A stretch of 23,497 bases of DNA from ZLKRG08 sp964654815 (lineage in GTDB: Bacteria; Actinomycetota; Actinomycetes; Nanopelagicales; Nanopelagicaceae): NCBI GenBank assembly GCA_964654815.1, contig CAZZLH010000022.1, positions 1 to 23,497 of the forward strand, in the 5' to 3' direction. Below the pieces are notes generated by a model that worked only from the letters and a program-made list of their open reading frames with translations, searched no databases and was not told where the DNA came from. Both the position numbers and the translations under genes were made by a program. Of the stretch, positions 13,761 through 22,760 are shown one piece after another. Within the stretch, counting starts at the first letter, position 1. Every line of letters begins with the position of its first letter.

Positions 13761-16127
13761 TCAATCGCGGATGGTTTCGAGCACATCCTCTAATTCATCA
13801 GGTTTAACTAAAACTGCACGCGCCTTAGAACCTTCAGAGGGACCGACAATCCCACGTGATTCCATCAGATCCATCAATCGACCAGCTTTGGCAAAGCCAA
13901 TTCGAAGTTTCCGTTGCAACATAGATGTTGAACCGATCTGAGTTGTCACTACCAAATTGACTGCTTGCAACAATAAATCTAAATCATCACCAATCTCATT
14001 AACTGCAGAGTTTGAGACTTTCTGTACTTTCAGTACATCCTCACGGAATCTCGGCGCTAATTGCTTTCTTACATGTGTTACAACCTCTGAAATCTCCCGC
14101 TCTGAGACATATGCGCCTTGAATTCGAATTGGACGCGAGGAACCCATAGGTATAAATAAAGCGTCTCCTTGGCCAATTAACTTCTCTGCACCCGGGGCAT
14201 CCAAAATGACGCGGCTATCGGCAAGCGAAGAGGTGGCAAATGAGAGTCGAGATGGCACATTGGCTTTGATCAAGCCGGTAACCACATCTACCGATGGGCG
14301 CTGTGTGGCAAGGACCAGATGGATACCGGCAGAGCGCGCTAATTGGGTAATACGAACTACGCACTCCTCCACATCCTTTGCCGCAACCATCATCAAATCT
14401 GCCAGCTCATCGATGATCACCAGCAGATATGGATATGGTTCCAAAATACGATCGCTACCAGGTGGCGTGGCGATCTTTCCCGCGCGCACCGCTTTATTGA
14501 AATCATCAATATGGCGATAGCCAAAGTTAGCTAGATCCTCGTATCGCAACTCCATCTCGCGCACCACCCATTGCAGCGCATCGGCAGCCTTCTTTGGATT
14601 GGTGATAATCGGAGTTATTAGATGCGGAATGTTTTCGTAGGCATTTAGCTCCACGCGCTTTGGATCAATCAATACCAAGCGCACCTCATCTGGTGTAGCC
14701 CGCATCAAAATAGAGGTGATCATCGCATTGATCATCGATGATTTACCTGCACCGGTGGCGCCAGCTACAAGTAAATGCGGCATCTTCGCCAAGTTAGCGC
14801 AGATGAAGTTACCTTCTACATCTTTGCCCAGCGCCGCCAACATCGGATGCATATCTTGACCTGCCACATTGGAGCGCAATACATCTCCCAACGCGACGAT
14901 TTCGCGGTCGCTATTTGGAATCTCAATTCCGACCGCTGATTTGCCTGGGATTGGCGAGAGAATCCGAACTTCACTAGAGGCAACCGCGTATGCGATATTT
15001 CTTGATAGCGCGGTGATTCGTTCGACCTTCACCGCATTTCCTAATTCAACTTCATATCGAGTGACGGTTGGGCCACGCATAAAACCAGTTACTTCCGCAT
15101 CGATTTCAAATTCAACAAAGAGTTCGGTTAACGCACTTACCACCGCGTCATTTGCTTTGCTCTTACCTTTTGTTACCGGCGCTGCTTTGAGTAGATCTAC
15201 TGGCGGCAATACATATTTACTATCCGGGGTTAAGAGCAGTTGCTGAGGTCGTTTTGCCCGGGCCGCATCTGGATGCTCCTTGGGAATCTCAACCGTGAAC
15301 TCGTCATCGAATTCATCCTCTTCCGGAGCTTCATAATCTTCATCCTCATACTCCATGCCGTCATCGTCGTCATCATGCTGTTGTTGGCTTGCAATTATGG
15401 GCGATTCAAATGGTTCGCTCTCATAAACTTCGTCATCGATCTCGCGACGTCTTGGGGCCTTGGATTTGAACCAGAGGAATGTGGATTTGATGCGGATCGC
15501 AACTTGGGAGAATGGCGTTGCGGTTACCACCAAGAGACCAAAACCAAAGATCAGTAGCAGTACCGGATAGGTAAGCACAGGCGTCAGAACTGCATTGAGT
15601 GGAGTTGAGACGGCATATCCGATCCAGCCACCGCCATGGCGCATCGCAGTCGCACCAGTTCCTTCTGAGCCATTTATTAAATGTGCCAAACCAGTGGCTG
15701 ATAAAACTAGCGCGATGGTTCCGACTGTGATTCTCGCCGTCTCACGCTTTTGTTCTGGGGTGCGAAATAATCTAATCGCAAAGTAAAAGAGCAGTAAGGG
15801 TGCTACTACGCCAATTCGGCCGAAACCACCGTAGAAGAATGAATAAAGTGCGTGGCCCACTACCGATTGCGAGTGCATCCAAGTTCCGGCTACGGCTGCA
15901 AGTCCCAGAAAGACTAGAAATAAACCTGCGCCATCTCTTTGATGTTCGGTATCTAAATCTCTTGCAGCGCGCGTGATAAATCGAATTACATTACCCAAGC
16001 CCTTTGCAAAGGCGCTCCATAAAGAACCCAAGATAGAGCCAAGCGCACCGATAACCGATGACTTACCCTTGCTGCTCTTACTGGTTTTCTTACTCGCGGC
16101 CACGGCGTGAAGCCTATTAATTAGCAC
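13761..16127 (-). CDS. ftsK: DNA translocase FtsK
   Basis: The 788-aa product has four membrane helices in its first 200 residues and a cytoplasmic linker with a strongly acidic run (about 250-285). The motor domain has Walker A GATGAGKS (456-463) and Walker B LLVIIDELADLM (568-579). A gamma winged-helix domain lies at the C-terminus (about 715-780, LQRKLRIGFAKAGRLMDLME), which reads polar chromosome sequences. It moves DNA through the division septum and activates dimer resolution. The start is GTG at 16127. An in-frame GTG at 16103 is an alternative, since neither has a clear ribosome site. It follows rnj by 32 bp. Confidence 0.95.
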   Translation of the reverse strand: MLINRLHAVAASKKTSKSSKGKSSVIGALGSILGSLWSAFAKGLGNVIRFITRAARDLDTEHQRDGAGLFLVFLGLAAVAGTWMHSQSVVGHALYSFFYGGFGRIGVVAPLLLFYFAIRLFRTPEQKRETARITVGTIALVLSATGLAHLINGSEGTGATAMRHGGGWIGYAVSTPLNAVLTPVLTYPVLLLIFGFGLLVVTATPFSQVAIRIKSTFLWFKSKAPRRREIDDEVYESEPFESPIIASQQQHDDDDDGMEYEDEDYEAPEEDEFDDEFTVEIPKEHPDAARAKRPQQLLLTPDSKYVLPPVDLLKAAPVTKGKSKANDAVVSALTELFVEFEIDAEVTGFMRGPTVTRYEVELGNAVKVERITALSRNIAYAVASSEVRILSPIPGKSAVGIEIPNSDREIVALGDVLRSNVAGQDMHPMLAALGKDVEGNFICANLAKMPHLLVAGATGAGKSSMINAMITSILMRATPDEVRLVLIDPKRVELNAYENIPHLITPIITNPKKAADALQWVVREMELRYEDLANFGYRHIDDFNKAVRAGKIATPPGSDRILEPYPYLLVIIDELADLMMVAAKDVEECVVRITQLARSAGIHLVLATQRPSVDVVTGLIKANVPSRLSFATSSLADSRVILDAPGAEKLIGQGDALFIPMGSSRPIRIQGAYVSEREISEVVTHVRKQLAPRFREDVLKVQKVSNSAVNEIGDDLDLLLQAVNLVVTTQIGSTSMLQRKLRIGFAKAGRLMDLMESRGIVGPSEGSKARAVLVKPDELEDVLETIRD

Positions 16128-16159
16128 AATTCGGACAGCGTAGGCGCGCCGACCTTAGC

Positions 16160-17845
16160 TCAAACCTCTATTACTACCGGAACAATCATCGGCTTACGAC
16201 GGTGCTCTTGCCCTACCCAATTACCAATTGTTTTTCGCACAACTTGCGAGAGCTGATGAGTTCCGTTGGTGCCTTGCGAAACTGCAACTGCTAGCGCTTT
16301 TTCGATTCGACTTTTAACTTCATCGAACATTGCAGGATCTTCATGGAAACCACGGGCATGGATATCAGGGCCTGCCACTATCGCGCCCTTTTGTGAATCA
16401 ATCACCACGACCACTGAGATAAATCCCTCTTCGCCCAGAATTCTTCGATCTTTCAAAGTGCTTTCGGTTATCTCACCAATTGATTGGCTATCTACGTAAA
16501 CAAAGCCACACGCAACCGCACCTGCCACCTGTGCTCTACCTTCAATCAAATCCACAACTATGCCATTCTCTACCACCACCGCGTTATTTCTATGAACTCC
16601 AGTTGAGATAGCCAGTTCGGCATTTGCTTTCATGTGACGCCACTCGCCATGAATTGGCATCACATTCTTTGGTTTGACTAAGTTATAGCAATAGAGCAAC
16701 TCGCCTGCAGCAGCGTGACCGGATACATGCACCAAAGCATTTCCCTTATGAACTACTTTGGCGCCTAGACGACTTAGTTCGTTAATCACGCGATAGACCG
16801 GTGACTCATTACCTGGTATCAAAGATGAGGCCAGAACCACGGTATCGCCAGGTCCAACCACAATTGAATGTTCGCCGTAGGCCATACGAGATAGCGCCGC
16901 AAGTGGTTCGCCTTGCGAGCCAGTGCAGATTAAGACCACATTGTCGCCATACTTTTCAAGTTCATCTTTCTCAATCAACACAAATGGTGGGATATTCAAA
17001 TATCCCATTCGTGAAGCAATCTCCATGTTGCGAACCATCGATCGACCGATGAAACAAACTTTTCGATTGTGCATGGTGGCAATATCGATCACCTGTTGCA
17101 CGCGGTGCACGTGTGAAGCAAATGAAGCCACAATCACGCGTCGTCTAGTGTTGGCAATAATCCGATCCAATGTCGGCATGATCTCGCGCTCTGAAGGTGT
17201 AAAGCCCGGAATATCGGCATTGGTGGAATCAACCAAGAATAAATCCACACCTGACTCGCCAAGAGAGGCAAAGCGACGTAGATCGGTAATGCGATTATCC
17301 AATGGCAATTGATCCATTTTGAAATCACCGGTGTGCAATACAGTGCCAGCGCTGGTTTTGATGGCAATGGCTAGCGCATCAGGAATTGAGTGATTAACCG
17401 CAATGGCTTCGATTTCGAAGTTTCCGATTTTTACGCTCTGCCCATCGCGAATCTCGCGCATCATGCCACCGATGCGATGCTCTCTTAATTTTGCCTCGGT
17501 TAGCGCCAAGGTAAGCGGCGAACCATAAACTGGAATATCTTCTCGTTCGCGAAGCAGGTAAGGAACTGCGCCAATATGGTCCTCATGTCCGTGGGTCAAC
17601 ACGATGCCAACTACGCTAGATAAACGCTCTCGGATGTATGAGAAATCTGGAAGGATCAAATCGATTCCAGGCTGACTCTCCTCTGGAAATAGCACCCCCA
17701 CATCAACGACCAAAAGCTCGCCATCGAATTCATAGACCATCATGTTGCGGCCGATTTCACCGAGGCCACCAAGTGCGACTAAGCGTAAGCCGCCTTTAGT
17801 TAATTTAGCTGGTTCGCCGAGATGGGGATGAGGATGGCTACTCAT
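16160..17845 (-). CDS. rnj: ribonuclease J
   Basis: The 561-aa product has the metallo-beta-lactamase core with HGHEDH (H85, H87, D89, H90) and the beta-CASP region further on (SFASHVHRVQQVID, GNALVHVSGHA, NVMPIHGEWRHM). These are the RNase J signatures of an endo- and 5'-to-3' exoribonuclease acting in rRNA maturation and mRNA decay. Length is typical. The start codon shares its A with the dapA stop (TAATG), so translation is probably coupled. The dapA-rnj-ftsK order is conserved in actinobacteria. Confidence 0.95.
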   Translation of the reverse strand: MSSHPHPHLGEPAKLTKGGLRLVALGGLGEIGRNMMVYEFDGELLVVDVGVLFPEESQPGIDLILPDFSYIRERLSSVVGIVLTHGHEDHIGAVPYLLREREDIPVYGSPLTLALTEAKLREHRIGGMMREIRDGQSVKIGNFEIEAIAVNHSIPDALAIAIKTSAGTVLHTGDFKMDQLPLDNRITDLRRFASLGESGVDLFLVDSTNADIPGFTPSEREIMPTLDRIIANTRRRVIVASFASHVHRVQQVIDIATMHNRKVCFIGRSMVRNMEIASRMGYLNIPPFVLIEKDELEKYGDNVVLICTGSQGEPLAALSRMAYGEHSIVVGPGDTVVLASSLIPGNESPVYRVINELSRLGAKVVHKGNALVHVSGHAAAGELLYCYNLVKPKNVMPIHGEWRHMKANAELAISTGVHRNNAVVVENGIVVDLIEGRAQVAGAVACGFVYVDSQSIGEITESTLKDRRILGEEGFISVVVVIDSQKGAIVAGPDIHARGFHEDPAMFDEVKSRIEKALAVAVSQGTNGTHQLSQVVRKTIGNWVGQEHRRKPMIVPVVIEV

Positions 17846-18756
17846 TAAACATTTACACCGCCCGCACGGAGATCTAGCTTTAGTTGTTCGATCTGTGCGG
17901 CAGTGGCATCGACTAAAGGTAAACGGGTATGGCCGCCAGGTAGTCCCATCAAGTTAAGTGCGGCTTTGGTGAGGATTGCACCTTGAGTGCGGAAGGTTCC
18001 GGTAAATACCGGGAGCAATTGCTGATGAATCTCAAGCGCGCGAAGCGTATTGCCAGCAAACCAAGCATCTAACATCTGACGCAATTGTGCACCGACAGTA
18101 TGGCCACATACGCTGACAAAACCAACTGCCCCGACCGAAAGAAGTGGCAAATTCAAGATGTCATCACCAGAATAAACTGGAATTCCTGAGCGCTTGATTA
18201 CCCAAGAGGTAGATGCGACATTTCCTTTGGCATCTTTTAACGCCACTATGTTCTTATGCTCCGATAATTTAACGATTGTATCTGGTTCGATCTCTACTCC
18301 GGTGCGACCTGGAATGTCATACATCATTACCGGTAGATCAACTGCATCTGCGATTGCGCGAAAATGCGCCTCGATTCCCGCTTGTGGTGGCTTGTTGTAA
18401 TAAGGAGTAACCACTAATAATCCATCTGCACCTACAGCTTGGGCATGGATTGCCTGTTCGACCGAGTGTGGGGTTTCGTTATTTCCTGCGCCCGCGATTA
18501 CTTTGGCCTTGCCGGCAACCGCTGCTTTAACAACGCGAATCAATTCATCTTTCTCATCATCATTGGTTGTTGGCGCCTCGCCAGTGGTTCCAGAAACCAC
18601 AATCGCATCATGGCCGGTTGAGACTAAATGCTTAGCGAGAGTCTCTACGCCGGCCCAATCAACCGAGAGATCTTTCTTAAATGGCGTCACCATCGCCGTG
18701 ATCAACCGACCAAAGGGTGCGGGATAGGGCGCTTGAAATGGAATTGGGCTTGCCAT
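17845..18756 (-). CDS. dapA: 4-hydroxy-tetrahydrodipicolinate synthase
   Basis: The 303-aa product is a Schiff-base aldolase with the pyruvate-binding GTTGE motif (56-60), tyrosine Y146 in VMMYDIPGRTG and catalytic lysine K174 in VALKDAKG. It condenses pyruvate with aspartate semialdehyde, the first committed step of lysine and diaminopimelate synthesis, and dapB for the next step is in the same window. The gene starts 19 bp after thyX with only a weak ribosome site. Confidence 0.95.
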   Translation of the reverse strand: MASPIPFQAPYPAPFGRLITAMVTPFKKDLSVDWAGVETLAKHLVSTGHDAIVVSGTTGEAPTTNDDEKDELIRVVKAAVAGKAKVIAGAGNNETPHSVEQAIHAQAVGADGLLVVTPYYNKPPQAGIEAHFRAIADAVDLPVMMYDIPGRTGVEIEPDTIVKLSEHKNIVALKDAKGNVASTSWVIKRSGIPVYSGDDILNLPLLSVGAVGFVSVCGHTVGAQLRQMLDAWFAGNTLRALEIHQQLLPVFTGTFRTQGAILTKAALNLMGLPGGHTRLPLVDATAAQIEQLKLDLRAGGVNV

Positions 18757-18775
18757 GAGTTAAGCCTACTTATTA

Positions 18776-19531
18776 CTAAGGGGCAACGCGACCAGATTTA
18801 TTAAATGCAGCGTAGACCAGGGGCATCTTCTCCGCGAAGAAGCCTTCCATCTTCTCAGCAACCATCTCGATCTCGCGCTGCGGATAGCTGGGAAAGTGCG
18901 ATCCTTCGCGAGAGGTGCGAAGTGATAAGAAATTCATCAAAGCGCGAGCATTCATCGTTACATACATCGAAGAGTAGGTAGCCACCGGCAGAACTGCGCG
19001 CGCAACTTCACGGGCAATGCCTGCCTCTAACATCTTTTGGTATGCATCGTACGCAGCGAGGTATGCCTGCTTCATCTCTTTAACCATAAGATCGAATTGC
19101 TCTTGAGTACCAGGTTCGAAGGTGTAATGGCCGGTCTTACCAACTTGGATCAAATTACGCGCCTGATTTGGGATGTAAAAGACTGGTTTAAGTTCGCGAT
19201 AACGACCCGATTCTTCATTGTAGGAAGCGATGCGATGGCGCATAAATTCACGGAAGACAAATATCGGCGCGCTGATGAAGAAAGTGAAAGAGGTGTGCTC
19301 AAAAGGTGAGCCATGGCGTTCGCGAGCCAGATAATTAATAAGTCCGGCGCTTCGCTCTGGGTCTTCATGAATCGATTCGATGGATTGTTCTCCAGCGGTA
19401 GAAACTCTCGCCGCCCAAATAACATCGGCATCACTAGCGCTGCTCTTAACCAATTCGACGGTTACATCGTCGCGAAAAACTACTTCCGCGGGAGTATTTT
19501 TATCTTCGTTATGCGAACCGCTATTAGACAC
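18776..19531 (-). CDS. thyX: FAD-dependent thymidylate synthase
   Basis: The 251-aa product has the ThyX signature RHRIASYNEESGRY (98-111), plus FEHTSFTFFISAPIFVFREFMRHR before it. It makes dTMP from dUMP using FAD and methylenetetrahydrofolate. The start GTG at 19531 has no ribosome site, while TATAAG lies 8 nt upstream, which predicts a leaderless transcript. It leads the thyX-dapA-rnj-ftsK run and is divergent to azlC. Confidence 0.95.
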   Translation of the reverse strand: MSNSGSHNEDKNTPAEVVFRDDVTVELVKSSASDADVIWAARVSTAGEQSIESIHEDPERSAGLINYLARERHGSPFEHTSFTFFISAPIFVFREFMRHRIASYNEESGRYRELKPVFYIPNQARNLIQVGKTGHYTFEPGTQEQFDLMVKEMKQAYLAAYDAYQKMLEAGIAREVARAVLPVATYSSMYVTMNARALMNFLSLRTSREGSHFPSYPQREIEMVAEKMEGFFAEKMPLVYAAFNKSGRVAP

Positions 19532-19556
19532 AGGGTGACCTTATAGACTCAACCCC
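19532..19556. promoter_or_regulatory. 25-bp divergent thyX/azlC promoter region
   Basis: Only 25 bp separate the thyX and azlC GTG codons. A single AT-rich core (19540-19547) reads TATAAG on the minus strand, 8 nt before thyX, and TATAGA on the plus strand, 9 nt before azlC. Both genes lack a ribosome site, so the two -10 elements would overlap and both mRNAs would be leaderless. The -35 regions would lie inside the opposite coding sequence. Confidence 0.5.
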
Positions 19557-20222
19557 GTGTCTTCCATTAACCGCGCCACGTTAAGCAAATCACTTAGCGT
19601 AAGTTTCGCGGTCGGCGCATACGGAACCGCCTTCGGAGCGGCGGCGGTAGCAGCAGGCTTCTCGGTACTTCAAGCCTGTCTATTGAGCCTATTAACTTTC
19701 ACGGGCGCTTCCCAATTTGCGGTGATTGGCGTGATAGGCGCAGGTGGCTCTGCCCTAACCGGAATCGCCACCGCATCTTTACTTGGCTTTCGAAATGCCA
19801 TCTACTCCATGATCATGAAACCAATCCTTGAAGTAAGTGGCCTAAAGAAGTTGCTTGCAACGCAAATAACCATCGATGAATCGGTTGCAGTCTCAACCGC
19901 AGAAGAGGTGCGCGGCGTTGCAGCGATGCGCCAAGGATTTTGGTTGACTGGTGGCGGCGTATTTGTACTTTGGAATATATTCACATTACTTGGCGCAATT
20001 GGTGCGCAGGCGATTGGTGATCCTTCGGCATGGGGCTTAGATGCGGCGGTCCCTGCAGCATTTCTCGGCCTAGTCTGGCCTAGGTTAAAAAATCGCGATG
20101 ATTATGTGTTGGCGATCAGCGCCGCAATTTTGGCGATTGCGCTTACCCCAGTTGTCCCTGCTGGGCTACCAATCATTGCCACTGCGCTATTAGCAGTTGC
20201 ATTCGCGAGGTTTAAGCCATGA
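19557..20222 (+). CDS. azlC: AzlC family branched-chain amino-acid exporter subunit
   Basis: The 221-aa hydrophobic protein has the AzlC pattern: SFAVGAYGTAFGAAAVAAGFS near the start, LTFTGASQFAVIGVIGAGG, and GFRNAIYSM. About five to six membrane segments are visible. With AzlD it forms a pump for leucine, isoleucine or valine, or in related YgaZH for valine. The start is GTG, apparently leaderless. Its stop overlaps azlD (ATGA), as expected for a two-subunit transporter. Confidence 0.88.
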   Translation: MSSINRATLSKSLSVSFAVGAYGTAFGAAAVAAGFSVLQACLLSLLTFTGASQFAVIGVIGAGGSALTGIATASLLGFRNAIYSMIMKPILEVSGLKKLLATQITIDESVAVSTAEEVRGVAAMRQGFWLTGGGVFVLWNIFTLLGAIGAQAIGDPSAWGLDAAVPAAFLGLVWPRLKNRDDYVLAISAAILAIALTPVVPAGLPIIATALLAVAFARFKP

Positions 20223-20527
20223 ACCAATTCTGGATTGCGGTAATCGGCACTTCTTTACTCGCCTTCTTAATCAAATATAGCGGCACCCTAATTCCCGCCA
20301 AATTATTGGAAAGTCCAATCATCAAACGGATCAATGCGCTACTACCAATTGCGATGTTAAGTGCGCTAGTTGCGGTCCAAACCTTGGCAGAGAAGAGAGA
20401 GTTAACCATTGATCATCGTGCCGCTGGACTTGCTGTTGCGGCTATCGCGCTAAGACTAAAGGCCGGCTTCCCCGTAGTGGTAGGAAGCGCGGCCTTAGTT
20501 AGCGCACTTATTGTGCGATTAAATTAA
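20219..20527 (+). CDS. azlD: AzlD family branched-chain amino-acid exporter subunit
   Basis: The 102-aa product has three to four membrane segments and the AzlD pattern, with FLIKYSGTLIP near the N-terminus and the motif around LPIAMLSALVAVQTL. It is the small partner of AzlC. The ribosome site GAGG precedes the ATG. Its 3' end overlaps the convergent glutaredoxin gene by 9 bp. Confidence 0.88.
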   Translation: MNQFWIAVIGTSLLAFLIKYSGTLIPAKLLESPIIKRINALLPIAMLSALVAVQTLAEKRELTIDHRAAGLAVAAIALRLKAGFPVVVGSAALVSALIVRLN

Positions 20528-20767
20528 CTTTAACTCTTCTAGTTTCTTCTTCAGATCTGGATCTGAGGGCTCGGTCAAATGTGTGCCATCTGCAAAGACA
20601 ATCACTGGAATTGATCTGGCGCCACCATTGATCTCAATGACCTTATCTGATGCAGCTGGATCTGCCTCTACATCGATCAGGTTATATGGAACTTTTAGTT
20701 CGTCGAGTAAGCGCTTGGAACGGCGGCAATCGCCACACCAATCTGCACCATAGAAAGTTATGCTCAT
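20519..20767 (-). CDS. mycoredoxin/glutaredoxin-like protein
   Basis: The 82-aa product has a glutaredoxin/mycoredoxin fold with the active site CGDC (C11, C14) in ADWCGDCRRSKRLL and the cis-proline region RSIPVIVF. Mycoredoxins reduce mycothiol disulfides in actinobacteria, but CGDC differs from the usual CGYC, so the partner is uncertain. GGAG precedes the ATG, which overlaps the dapB stop (ATGA). Confidence 0.88.
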   Translation of the reverse strand: MSITFYGADWCGDCRRSKRLLDELKVPYNLIDVEADPAASDKVIEINGGARSIPVIVFADGTHLTEPSDPDLKKKLEELKLI

Positions 20768-21489
20768 AAGAATTTCTCCAATCCGATTGTTAAACCTGGT
20801 CTCTTAACTATCTCGCGACAGCCGAGTAATACTCCTGGCATAAATCCTGCCCTATCCAAGGAATCATGGCGAATCGAGAGGGTCTCACCTAGACCGCCAA
20901 AGAGCACTTCCTGATGTGCAACTAATCCGCGTAAGCGAACGGAGTGCACCGGAACATCACCGATCTTGGCACCACGGGCGCCGGGTAGTCCGGTATTGGT
21001 CGCATCTGGTTGTTGCTGCATCTTGCTACGCGCCTCATTAATCAACTCCGCGGTACGCGCTGCGGTACCTGAAGGAGCATCTACTTTGTTTGGATGATGT
21101 AGTTCGATGATCTCAACTGATTCAAAGAATGGCGCAGCCTGTTTGGCGAATTCCATCATTAAAACTGCGCCGATTGCGAAATTCGGTGCGATAAAGACTC
21201 CGACCTTGGGGTGCGAAGCGAGCCACCCTTCAATTTTTGCTAATTTACCGGCATCAAAACCAGTCGTACCAACTACTGCATTGATCTCATTTGAGATCAG
21301 AAATTCCAGATTCTGCATCACGCCCTCTGGGTTGGTGAAATCAACTACAACATCAGCGCCTTTAAGCGAATCAAGTGAATCGCCAAGATCAAGCGCAGCG
21401 TGTAATTGCAGATCGCTGGCAGTGCTGATTGCTTTGACCACTTCAGAGCCCATACGGCCTTTTGCGCCCAACACACCGACTTTGATCAC
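20764..21489 (-). CDS. dapB: 4-hydroxy-tetrahydrodipicolinate reductase
   Basis: The 241-aa product has the nucleotide-binding GVLGAKGRMG (5-14) and the substrate motif ELHHPNKVDAPSGTA (H131, H132, K135). It reduces the DapA product with NAD(P)H in diaminopimelate synthesis. The GTG start at 21489 overlaps the peptidase stop (GTGA) and has GAGAGG upstream. It is the third gene of the pnp-M16-dapB-redoxin run. Confidence 0.95.
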   Translation of the reverse strand: MIKVGVLGAKGRMGSEVVKAISTASDLQLHAALDLGDSLDSLKGADVVVDFTNPEGVMQNLEFLISNEINAVVGTTGFDAGKLAKIEGWLASHPKVGVFIAPNFAIGAVLMMEFAKQAAPFFESVEIIELHHPNKVDAPSGTAARTAELINEARSKMQQQPDATNTGLPGARGAKIGDVPVHSVRLRGLVAHQEVLFGGLGETLSIRHDSLDRAGFMPGVLLGCREIVKRPGLTIGLEKFL

Positions 21490-22760
21490 GACAAGATCCT
21501 CTCAAAATCCCCAACTTCGGTACCAACTGGACCGGCAAGGCCAAGGGTAAGCGGTCTAGTGAAGAATTCGCGGGCAATTTCATCGACTTGCGCCTTGGTC
21601 ACGCTATTTAATTCCTGCATCATCTCATCAGGGGTCTTCGCATAACCATCCCATATTTCAGTGCTGCCTATGCGATCCATGCGAGAAGCGGAATTCTCGC
21701 CGCTCAACAAGATGGCGGCGCGCACGGCATTCTTGCCGCGCTGAAACTCTTCATCTGTAATTCCATTGGCTGCGACATCATGCAGAATCTCGCGTGAGAT
21801 TTTTACTACTTCAAGTGCTTTATCTGGCGCGCAACCGGCATAGATCGCAAAATATCCACTGCCGACAAATCGACGGTTCAAGCCATCTACTGAATAAACC
21901 AAGCCCCGCTTCTCGCGAATCTCCTGGAATAATCGGGAAGACATACCACTTCCAATAGCAATTGTTAGGACTTTAAGCGCGGTCGAACGTGGATCATTTC
22001 GACCCACCCCCTCTAAGCCAAAAACCAAATTGGTCTGCTCGAATTGCCCGTTATGTACTTTGACTCTAGCGCTAGGTTTCGGGGTAAATGCTGAGTAATC
22101 GCGGGTTTTTGGCGGGTTATTCCCAACTAAAAAATTATCTCTTTCGAGATTGGTTTTAACCAGTTGCACAAATTGCTCGTGGTTTATATTTCCGGCCGCG
22201 GATACCACCATCGCCTCTGGTTTGTAATAGCGCTTGTAGTAATTGAAAATCTGATCGCGGGTAATCGCGTTCATGGATTCCTTGGTGCCCAGGACAGATA
22301 TACCAAGCGGGTGATCGCCCCAGAATGCGCTACCAAAGGTCTCTTCGGCACAATCCTGTGGATCATCATCACGCATCGCCATCTCCTGGAAGACGACATT
22401 ACGTTCGGTCTCAAATTCCTCGGTAGAGACTACTGCGCTGGTGATTACATCGCTCAATACATCAACTGCAAGCGGTAGATCTTCATCTACCACTCTGGCG
22501 AAGAAGCTAGTGAATTCATTGGTGGTGTAGGCGTTGATGCCGCCACCCAAATTTTCAATTGAAGAGGAGATCTCGGTTGCGGTGCGACGTGTGGTGCCTT
22601 TGAAGAGTACATGCTCTAAAAAATGCGAGGCGCCAGATTCTGCTGGCGCCTCGTCACGTGAACCGATATTTACAAAGTAACCTACCGAAGCACTTCGGAC
22701 CGTGGGATCGACATCAGAGATGATCCTTAAGCCACAATCTAAAGTGGTTCGTTGAATCAT
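21486..22760 (-). CDS. pepR: M16 family zinc peptidase
   Basis: The 424-aa product has the inverted zinc motif HFLEH (H46, E49, H50) followed by a glutamate ligand E126 in NVVFQEM. The second half is the catalytically inactive M16 domain with RGLVYSVDG-type sequence. It matches the pitrilysin/processing peptidase type found directly after pnp in actinobacteria (PepR). The substrate is not known. Start and stop both overlap neighbours (ATGA and GTGA). Confidence 0.93.
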   Translation of the reverse strand: MIQRTTLDCGLRIISDVDPTVRSASVGYFVNIGSRDEAPAESGASHFLEHVLFKGTTRRTATEISSSIENLGGGINAYTTNEFTSFFARVVDEDLPLAVDVLSDVITSAVVSTEEFETERNVVFQEMAMRDDDPQDCAEETFGSAFWGDHPLGISVLGTKESMNAITRDQIFNYYKRYYKPEAMVVSAAGNINHEQFVQLVKTNLERDNFLVGNNPPKTRDYSAFTPKPSARVKVHNGQFEQTNLVFGLEGVGRNDPRSTALKVLTIAIGSGMSSRLFQEIREKRGLVYSVDGLNRRFVGSGYFAIYAGCAPDKALEVVKISREILHDVAANGITDEEFQRGKNAVRAAILLSGENSASRMDRIGSTEIWDGYAKTPDEMMQELNSVTKAQVDEIAREFFTRPLTLGLAGPVGTEVGDFERILS

